Source: Oscillospiraceae bacterium
Lineage (GTDB): Bacteria; Bacillota; Clostridia; Oscillospirales; Ruminococcaceae
NCBI GenBank assembly: GCA_020024215.1
Contig: JAHHUC010000061.1
Coordinates: 1 to 11,047 of the forward strand
DNA: 11,047 nucleotides
Direction of reading: 5' to 3'
Below the pieces are notes generated by a model, which was not told the origin of the DNA, did not search any database, and saw only the letters and a program-made list of their open reading frames with translations. A program made the translations under genes and the position numbers. Below, piece after piece: positions 1 through 7,200 of this stretch (the stretch's first letter is position 1; the number at the start of each line of letters is the position of its first letter).

Positions 1-2
1 TA

Positions 3-452
3 CTTGCTGTTCTGAAGGAAAAAATAAAGCTTTTGGAGGATTTTGAAAATGCCACCATGCAGATGCTGATGTGCTCCAGCGAGGATTTGGAAGGCTTTGT
101 CAGCAAAAGAAGCAGCATAATAGAAAGGGTTGACGAAGCGGATGAAAAAATAAGAGCCTGTCTTGAGGGAGCTGAAAACGGAGAGGAAATTATAAAAATT
201 CTCAACGATAAATTTGAAGGTGAGATCCCCCTCTGGGCAGATGATTTGTATACCTGTGTCAAAAGCGTGAAGGCAATTTTGGCCCGGGTGAGAGAAAGCG
301 ATATGCAGGCAGCTGCCAGGCTTTCGCTTGAAAGAGAAAAAATACTTGAGCAGATAAAGCAGACAAACGGAAAAAATAGTGTAAAAGCTGCCAAATTTTA
401 TGCTTCTTCCGGAGAAAAAACAGAAAAAAATCTTTCTTTTGGCAATGCATGA
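3..452 (+). CDS. FlgN/FliT-like flagellar export chaperone, 5' end outside window
   Basis: The reading frame is open to the window edge, so the gene is 5'-truncated; 149 residues are visible. A TTG at 33 has no ribosome site before it and is not a believable start. The protein is almost wholly alpha-helical and charged, with no signal peptide or membrane segment. Heptad-like helices are followed by a C-terminal pattern (EKILEQIKQTNGKNSVKAAKFY, about residues 118-139) that recalls the FlgN ending, in which a long helix leads to a short 'GK..lkaY' element. FlgN binds the hook-filament junction proteins FlgK and FlgL in the cytoplasm and delivers them to the export gate. FliT does the same for FliD, and the adjacent gene here is fliD, so FliT-like function is an alternative. 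Its stop codon touches the -35 element of the next promoter. Family assignment rests on pattern and position only. Confidence 0.5.
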   Translation, partial: LAVLKEKIKLLEDFENATMQMLMCSSEDLEGFVSKRSSIIERVDEADEKIRACLEGAENGEEIIKILNDKFEGEIPLWADDLYTCVKSVKAILARVRESDMQAAARLSLEREKILEQIKQTNGKNSVKAAKFYASSGEKTEKNLSFGNA

Positions 453-479
453 TATAGTTTTTTAAAAAAAGTTCGATAA
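453..479 (+). promoter_or_regulatory. Sigma-28 (FliA/SigD)-type promoter for fliD-fliS
   Basis: TATAGTTT (453-460) and TTCGATAA (472-479) are separated by exactly 11 bases. The flagellar sigma-28 consensus is TAAAGTTT-N11-GCCGATAA, so the boxes match 7 of 8 and 6 of 8 positions at the canonical spacing. The expected transcription start is near 486, leaving a leader of about 28 bases that contains the fliD ribosome site. fliD and fliS are classic late flagellar genes under this sigma factor, which supports the call. The elements were read by eye, without a scoring matrix. Confidence 0.72.
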
Positions 480-513
480 TATATATAGAGACGTAAATTG
501 GGAGGCATGTAAA

Positions 514-3500
514 ATGAATATAAATGCAGCTAGCGGAAACAGCTACGTAAATGCTCCCAGCAGCAATAGAGGCTTTCACGGACTGGCATCCGGACTGGAT
601 ACTGACAGCATCGTGGAGTCCATGCTTGCTGGAACACAGGCGAAAATAGACAAGCAGAATGGTCTTAAGCAGCAGATAGAGTGGAAGCAGGAAATATACA
701 GAGACATCATATCTCAGCTTAACACTTTCCAAAGTCAGTTTTTTGATCCCTATGCAGCCAACAGCCTTAAAAATCCCAGCTTCTTTAATGCTATGGTGGC
801 AGGGGGAAGCTTCAAGGCCTTTTCTGCAACAGCCACAAGCTCTGCCGCTACCGGAAATACTTCCATAGAGGTTAGGCGCCTTGCCAGCAAAACTACACTT
901 ACATCAGGAAGCGCAGTCAGCGGAAAGCTCAACCTCAACATCAGCGAAAGCGCTTTGAATGAGCTTGTAAATAAGGAATTGGGTGACAGTGCATCCTACA
1001 CAGCCAAATTCAAGGTTGGCGAAAAGGAAATAAGTGTTGATTTAAGAGATGTGTTTGTAGAAAACAACAATTTTAAAACATACAGCAGTGAATCAGCAAG
1101 AGATTTGGCAATAGAAGAAAAGCTCAACAAGGCATTATCTTCCGAGGGAGTCGCAGCGAGGGTCAAGGACGGCAAGCTGGAGCTTAGCTCAAAGGATAAG
1201 GTCAATATCACTGTTTCTGCTGAAAGCGGAAGCAATGCCCTTAAAAAGCTTGGCCTTACAGCAAACCAAAGCTCATCGGTAAGCTCAGCCGGAGCATCTG
1301 TTCTGGGCGGAACAATTGACGATTCCCATACATTTGACTTTAAGGTCAACCTCGACGGCTTTGAAAAGGATGTCAAGCTTGATATGAGAAGCTTTGTGAA
1401 GGATGGCAAGGTGAATCTTGACAAATTCGCAGAGCAAATGCAGGAAAAAATAAATAAGGCACACGGAAACGGCCAGATAAGCGTGCTGAAAACCCAAAAC
1501 GGCTTTGAGCTTTCTGTATCCTCCGGAAGAAAAGTCATGATTATGGGCAATGCTGCCGAGCTTGAGGCTCTGGGAGTTAAAAACGGACAGTCCAACAGAA
1601 TAGGCCTTAACGGAAGCCTCAAGGACCTTTATTTCTCCGAGCCGCTTCAGGGAAGCTCCTTTAAATTCAGCATAAACGGCGTTAAATTCTCCTTTGATGA
1701 AAATGCTACTATGGGAGAGGTTATGGATGCAGTTAACCGCTCCTCTGCCGGGGTGAGAATGGTTTACAATGCACAAAGCGATAAGTTTACATTGGAAGCC
1801 TCCGAGTCCGGTGCAGGACGCTCCATAACAATGACACAGGAGGAGGGCAACCTTCTTACTGCAATATTTGGCGGCGGAGCTGACGGCAGCCTCACAACAG
1901 GAAATACCATAGGCTCAAAGAAGCTGTCAGTCAACAGCATAGGCGCTAAATCTCCTCTTACAGATGATGAGTTTAAAATAGGTGAGGGCGTGCTTCACCT
2001 AAATATAAACGGCAAGGATCTGGATATAAGCATACCTAAGAAGAAGGAAGGAACCTATACAAAGAAGGAGGTAATAGATGAGCTTAACAAAGGCCTTAAG
2101 GAAAAGCTGGGAAGCGATGCAGTTTCCTTTAAGGAGGATGGAAGCATCTCTGTTACCGACGGCAGCATCGTAACTGTAAAGAGCGATTATACAGGTGATC
2201 TTAACGATACAGAGCTTGTTAAAAAGGCTGCCCTGGCAGGAGATTTGGGACTTGCCGTCTTTGGCCAAAAAGAGGCTTCAAATAAGGTGACAGGCGATAC
2301 AACTCTCAAGGATTTGGGAATTAAAATAAACGGCAAGGACGGCGCTGCTCTTGCTGAAAGCACAAAGCTTTCTGATTTGGAAAAGCTTACAGGCGGTGTG
2401 CTCAAGTTTGAGGACGGAGCAATAAGAGCCAGCAAGAATGGCGCAGAGGGCGGAGATATAAGCAAGGTCCTCACTGATAAGGCCACCATCAAGGAGCTTT
2501 TCAAAGTTGATGAGCTCAAGTTTGAAACATCCTCTAAAAATGCCGCTGTTTACAACGAGGGTCAAAATGCCATTGTCAGCATAAACGGACTTGTCACAGA
2601 GAGAGCCAGCAACAACTTTGAGGTCAACGGATTGAATATATCCCTCAAGGAGACAACCGGCCAGCTTAAAAAGGCTTATGTTAAGCTGGATGCAAGCGGC
2701 AAACCGGAGCTGGACAGCAGCGGAAATCAGATAATTGAATTTCCTCCTCAGGGCACATATATAGATGAAAACGGCGACCTTATAGACGAGAAAACAAAGA
2801 CACAGGTTTTGGACAGCAACGGCCAGCCCATACACTATCCCAGATGGGAATATGTAGGAACAAGGGGCGAGAGAATAAGTCAGGATGGCTATATACTGGA
2901 TGCCAAGGGCCAGAAGGGTGAAAAAGCCGATCCGAGCATGTATACTTTTACCGGCTCTGCTGAAAAGGTAGAGGTTTCCAGAGATACAGATAAAATTGTT
3001 GAGGGCGTAAAGCAGTTTGTTGATGCCTACAACAAGATTGTAAAGACACTCAGGGATTATATGGATGAGGACGCCGACTATAAAAAGTATCCTCCTCTCA
3101 CAGAAGCTCAGAAGAAGGAAATGAGCGAAAAGGAGATAAAGCTTTGGGAGGAAAAGGCTAAGAAGGGCCTTATACGCAAGGATTCCACAATCGAAAACTT
3201 CCTCCAGTCCATGAGGGTGGCTATGTATGAAAAGCCTGCCGGCAGCTCCATAGCTATATATGATTTGGGCATAGAGACAGGAGATTGGGAGAGTCAGGGT
3301 CAGCTGGTGTTCTCCAAGGACGGCGAGGCAAAGCTCAGAAAGATGATCGAGTCCAATCCCGATGAGGTAATGAAGCTGTTTACCGATCCGGTGGACGGAC
3401 TTGCTACAAAGCTTAATGACATATTGGATAAAACCGCAAAGGTTTCTTCCGGAAGCCCCGGCGCATTGGTAACTTTGGCCGGAGTTAAGGGCAAGGCATC

Positions 3501-3681
3501 TGAAAAGAGCAATACACTCAATGACCGCCTCAAGGAAGTTGAAAATAAGATTTCCAATTTGAAGAGAAGCTACGAAAAGGAAAAGAACAGATATTGGAAG
3601 CAGTTTAATGCAATGGAACAGCTTATTGCCAATATGAGCGCACAGAGCTCGTGGCTCACTCAGCAGATGGGACAGTTTTAA
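514..3681 (+). CDS. fliD: FliD, flagellar filament cap protein (unusually long, 1055 aa)
   Basis: FliD forms the oligomeric cap at the filament tip and promotes flagellin folding and insertion. The ATG at 514 has GGAGG (501-505) eight bases upstream. The FliD N-terminal domain spans about residues 20-130 and opens with the family signature GLASGLDTDSIVESM (23-37). A flagellin-IN-like segment lies near 370-440 (FSINGVKFSF then a helix and a second strand). The FliD C-terminal domain begins near 685 (NAIVSINGLVTERASNNFEV) and continues with VSRDTDKIVEG and VDAYNKIVKTL (from about 821 to 846). It ends in a coiled coil at about 1002-1050. Typical FliD has about 450-700 residues. The excess lies in repeated beta/alpha head modules (about 150-590) and a roughly 95-residue insertion (about 718-815) inside the C-terminal domain. 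fliS follows after 15 bases. Identity is certain; the role of the extra domains is unknown. Confidence 0.96.
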   Translation: MNINAASGNSYVNAPSSNRGFHGLASGLDTDSIVESMLAGTQAKIDKQNGLKQQIEWKQEIYRDIISQLNTFQSQFFDPYAANSLKNPSFFNAMVAGGSFKAFSATATSSAATGNTSIEVRRLASKTTLTSGSAVSGKLNLNISESALNELVNKELGDSASYTAKFKVGEKEISVDLRDVFVENNNFKTYSSESARDLAIEEKLNKALSSEGVAARVKDGKLELSSKDKVNITVSAESGSNALKKLGLTANQSSSVSSAGASVLGGTIDDSHTFDFKVNLDGFEKDVKLDMRSFVKDGKVNLDKFAEQMQEKINKAHGNGQISVLKTQNGFELSVSSGRKVMIMGNAAELEALGVKNGQSNRIGLNGSLKDLYFSEPLQGSSFKFSINGVKFSFDENATMGEVMDAVNRSSAGVRMVYNAQSDKFTLEASESGAGRSITMTQEEGNLLTAIFGGGADGSLTTGNTIGSKKLSVNSIGAKSPLTDDEFKIGEGVLHLNINGKDLDISIPKKKEGTYTKKEVIDELNKGLKEKLGSDAVSFKEDGSISVTDGSIVTVKSDYTGDLNDTELVKKAALAGDLGLAVFGQKEASNKVTGDTTLKDLGIKINGKDGAALAESTKLSDLEKLTGGVLKFEDGAIRASKNGAEGGDISKVLTDKATIKELFKVDELKFETSSKNAAVYNEGQNAIVSINGLVTERASNNFEVNGLNISLKETTGQLKKAYVKLDASGKPELDSSGNQIIEFPPQGTYIDENGDLIDEKTKTQVLDSNGQPIHYPRWEYVGTRGERISQDGYILDAKGQKGEKADPSMYTFTGSAEKVEVSRDTDKIVEGVKQFVDAYNKIVKTLRDYMDEDADYKKYPPLTEAQKKEMSEKEIKLWEEKAKKGLIRKDSTIENFLQSMRVAMYEKPAGSSIAIYDLGIETGDWESQGQLVFSKDGEAKLRKMIESNPDEVMKLFTDPVDGLATKLNDILDKTAKVSSGSPGALVTLAGVKGKASEKSNTLNDRLKEVENKISNLKRSYEKEKNRYWKQFNAMEQLIANMSAQSSWLTQQMGQF

Positions 3682-3682
3682 A

Positions 3683-3690
3683 GTGAGGTG
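3683..3690 (+). promoter_or_regulatory. Ribosome binding site deciding the fliS start
   Basis: GTGAGGTG lies six bases before the GTG at 3697. An earlier in-frame GTG at 3688 is itself part of this purine-rich site and has no other ribosome site before it. Starting at 3697 gives an N-terminus MNPYQKYQQQ, which fits the FliS family opening (NPYxxYxxxxV). Confidence 0.7.
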
Positions 3691-3696
3691 AAAAGC

Positions 3697-4068
3697 GTGA
3701 ATCCCTATCAGAAATATCAGCAGCAGTCTGTTATGACAATGACACAAGGAGAAATGCTTATAAAGCTTTACGATGAAATTATAAAACAGCTCAATGCGAT
3801 AAAGGTTCTCAATGATAAAAAGGATTATCAGGGTTCAAATCGTGCATCTCAGAAGGCTCAGAGGATAATCGGTTATCTCAATTCTACACTGAACTTTGAT
3901 TATGAAATTTCAAATAATTTAAGTGCATTGTATGATTATTTCAGAAGCTGTCTTGTAAAGACGAATTTAAGCAAGGACAGTGCATTGATAGATGACATTC
4001 TTCCAATGATAATTGATTTGAGAGATTCCTTCGCTCAGGCAGATCGTTCTACAAGAACAAGCCAATAA
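3697..4068 (+). CDS. fliS: FliS, flagellin export chaperone
   Basis: FliS binds the C-terminal region of newly made flagellin in the cytoplasm, preventing early polymerisation and guiding it to the export apparatus. The 123-residue all-helical protein opens with NPYQKYQQQSVMTMTQGEML, followed by IKLYDEIIKQLNAIKVL. This matches the family pattern of an N-terminal NPYxxY cap, then helix one with the conserved LYD. Length is normal for the family (about 120-135). The GTG at 3697 is preferred over the GTG at 3688 because the ribosome site GTGAGGTG overlaps the latter. The gene follows fliD by 15 bases and is closed by a strong terminator, so fliD and fliS form one transcript, as in many Firmicutes. 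A fliT-like gene, often third in this group, is not present here. Confidence 0.93.
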   Translation: MNPYQKYQQQSVMTMTQGEMLIKLYDEIIKQLNAIKVLNDKKDYQGSNRASQKAQRIIGYLNSTLNFDYEISNNLSALYDYFRSCLVKTNLSKDSALIDDILPMIIDLRDSFAQADRSTRTSQ

Positions 4069-4094
4069 AGCCTCAAAACAAATCGAACTAAGGA

Positions 4095-4130
4095 CAAACC
4101 GCTCGAATTTTTTCGGGTGGTTTGTTTTTT
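4095..4130 (+). terminator. Intrinsic terminator after fliS
   Basis: A 13-base-pair stem (4095-4107 with 4112-4124, two G-U pairs) closes a TTTT loop and is followed by six T residues (4125-4130). This is a textbook rho-independent terminator. It separates fliD-fliS from the following surface-protein operon, whose promoter starts three bases later. Confidence 0.9.
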
Positions 4131-4132
4131 GC

Positions 4133-4159
4133 TTTAGTTTTCATGTAATATGCCGAAAA
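4133..4159 (+). promoter_or_regulatory. Sigma-28-type promoter for the surface protein-sortase operon
   Basis: TTTAGTTT (4133-4140), an 11-base spacer, and GCCGAAAA (4152-4159) match the sigma-28 consensus TAAAGTTT-N11-GCCGATAA at 6 of 8 and 7 of 8 positions with the canonical spacing. The element lies in the intergenic region directly after a terminator. Transcription would start near 4166, giving a leader of about 80 AT-rich bases before the ATG at 4248. No better housekeeping promoter was found in this gap. The call is by eye and would place this non-flagellar-looking operon in the late flagellar regulon. Confidence 0.65.
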
Positions 4160-4247
4160 ATACTTAATAGAGGTAGTGTGATTTTAAATTCTAAAAAAAT
4201 AATTATAGATTAAATTTAAAAATGTTTTAAAAGGGGAATTAACGGTT

Positions 4248-7200
4248 ATGGGATATAAGATACATAAATCCGCAAGACTTTTTTCTGTCCTTGCAGCTGC
4301 AATGTTGGCTGTTTCCTCAACATCTGTGATGTCGGTTGCTGCCGAAACAGCTAAGCTGGAATTTGAGAAGGGAGAAGGTGGAGACAATTCCAAAGCGTTT
4401 GTCCTGACAGGAAGAAATATAAATATGAAGGAAACTCTTCCAAAGGGCTTTCTTTCCAAGGGAATAAGCATAAAAAATGCAGATACCAATCAGGAGCTGC
4501 CGGAAAAGAACAGCGGAATCAGCATAAGCAATGACAATAAGGCAATAAGAATAGATGAAAAATTTGACCCTGCCAAGGGCCAGAATACTCCTGCACATAA
4601 TCCGGCGCTTTCGGCTAAGGGTGTTTACGCCCTAGAGGGAAATTACTATGCACTTTTGGCAGAGGGAACCGTTTCAGAGCAAACCTCTTATCAGGGCTCC
4701 TTTGAAGGAATTATAAAGTCTCAGACAAGAAGTGCCATAACAGAATATTCCAGATGCAAAATAGTGTGCACATCTGCCGAAACATCGTCGGCAGCTCCCA
4801 GGTTTGAGCTGGTTAAAAATACAAATGATGACAAAAGAACCGGTGCATTTGCAAAATATACAGATGATGCCACCGTATCAGTTATATCCATAAGCAAGGA
4901 TGTAAAGAAAAAGGAAGTTTCCTTTTCCATAAGTGAAGAAAACAACAGAATAGAATTTGTAATGTATCCAAAGGCTACATATGATGTGGTTACAGAAGAT
5001 ATGGGAACATCAGCGGATATAGGAAGGCCTAAGATTGATCCTGTCACTCAAAAGCCGACACAGAAGGAGCCTGACAGCTACATAAGAAAGGGAACAGAGT
5101 TTGACATAATCTTCCGTATGCCTGTTTCCAATCCCTTGCTGCTCACAGTTCTCACACCTCAGGCAGCTATGGAGGAGATAGAGTCTGAAATAGAAAACTG
5201 CGACGGTGTGGGCAACACCGATTACATCAAGCTTGGCAGCGGTGACGGACTTAACTACCTCACACAGAATTTTGAGCTTTTAAGATCCTTGACAAAGTAC
5301 AGCGGAGCCAACTTCTCAATAAAGTGGGAGTGGAAGCCCACCGGCAAGCTGGTGGACGGAAAGCCTGTGGGACTTGATTCGATGACAGAAAACGAAAAGG
5401 AAAACTGCAGAAATGCCATAAAGCTGTCAGATGGAAACAGCAACTGGCAGATAGCCTCCATATACCCTCAGGAGGATGATATAGTCGGCACTCTCACAGC
5501 AACAGTTTCATACACGCTTTTAGGCGGTTCCTCGCAAAAGACGCATACAACAAAGCTGCCATATAAGAACATATTGATAAGAGGCATAGGAAAGCCTGTA
5601 AATGTAGAGCAGATATCCCAAAAAATAGGAAAAACAGATGAAACATTTACAGATAAAACCCTGCCTAAAACCAAAACTATGGACGCCTATCAGGGGGATA
5701 TTCCCGAATATAAGATAGAGCCTAAGGGTGCCTATGAATATCAGCTGAGGCTTAACATGGGCGCTAAAAACGGAAGTGCCAAGTATGCTGTAATTGAGGC
5801 AGAGGGAAATACCGATGCCATAAGCATAACAACCCAGCAGGGGGCAGAGGCTTACAGCGACTATAAGCCGGGAACACAGATTCCCAACATTCAGCTCGAC
5901 AGCAAGACAGAGGGCCTTGTCAACATGAAAATAAGGGCAAACCAGCTGCCTATGGATGTGGGCAAGCAGTCTGTCACGCTTACATTCAAGTTCTTTATTC
6001 CGGATAGAAACGGCAAGGTCACTGAAAGCTCACGGAAATTTACCATACGGCTTAATATGAATGACAGCACCCCCAGTCAGGACAGCTCTCTTAAAAGCCT
6101 CACCATAAGGGACGAAAAGGATGAGGAGATAGTTTATCCCTTCCAGTCTGATAAATTTCTTTACAGCGGAGCAAGCACAGTACACATTCCCTACAATGTG
6201 AAAAAGGTTTCATTCACACCAAATCTCAATGACCCCAGAGGCTCAAGAGAAATTAAAATAACTGTCAAGGACAGCATGGGCAAGGTTATTGATACACTTA
6301 CAACCACAAACGGCAAGCGAAGCGGAGCAATAGATATGCCGGAGGTAAATAAGGTCATATCTGTCATTGTGCTCTCACCTGCACAGGACCCCAGAGAGGA
6401 ATATTGGACAACCTATCAGGTGGATTTGGTCAGAGATCCGCCCAGCGAGGATAACACATTAAAGACATTGGGGCTTTATTTTCCCGATGATAAAAGCCTT
6501 TCAAAAAATATATTGGGCAAGTTTGATTCCAATGTAACCGAATATAATGTCATGATACCCTATTCCACAGACAAGCTTAGGGTAAAATGGGAAAAAAGCA
6601 GCCCTCAGGCAAAGGGCCCGGAAATAAACATTGAATTGGAGGGAGCAAACCCTTCCGACCCGGATAAGCAGTGGCTGACAAATATCAAGAACAGATTCAA
6701 GGAATCCGGAAAGCCTACACTGGATCTTACATTTACGGTTGTTTCAGAAGCTGAGGCAGCAAGAACCTATACCATACATATAAGGCGCATGGACCCCGGC
6801 AAGGATGGAACTCTTAAAAGCTTTAAGGTGGCAGATGAGGACGAAAAGGAAATTAAATTCAATCCCTCCTTCAGCCCTGATAAAAACACCTATACTGCCA
6901 ATATCCCGTACAGAACCCCAAAGATAAAGCTTTCTGTTGAGCCAAATGACAGTAATATTTCAAATATAAGGATTTATTCCAAGAGCAACAAGGGAGATCC
7001 TGTTCTTGAAATGCAAAAGGGCGAGGTAAAAATAGGAGCATACACAAAGGGCTTGGAGGTATTCTCCATAGATAACCCCGAAGTATCCAATCTCGGATAT
7101 CATTCCTTTTACATTGAGGTATGGGCGGAAAATGAGACTGACAAAATGGAGTATGAGCTGAGAGTTGTAAGAGAAATGCCCAGCGATGATGCTTCACTTA

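Noticed and set aside
33..35. TTG as a start codon for the first gene
   Set aside because: No ribosome site precedes it and the frame continues open to the window edge with similar helical sequence, so the true start is upstream.
3688..3690. Earlier GTG start for fliS
   Set aside because: This GTG is part of the ribosome site for the GTG at 3697, and the extra residues KSV do not fit the family N-terminus.
2278..3747. Long antisense open frame (489 codons) across the fliD 3' half
   Set aside because: It lies wholly opposite fliD, whose identity is certain. The translation is rich in Cys, Leu and Ile with no domain pattern, as expected of a codon-bias shadow.
4122..4149. Possible sigma-A promoter (TTGTTT-N16-TGTAAT) before the surface protein gene
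   Set aside because: The -35 box matches only 3 of 6 positions and overlaps the terminator T-tract; the sigma-28-type element in the same place is a better match.
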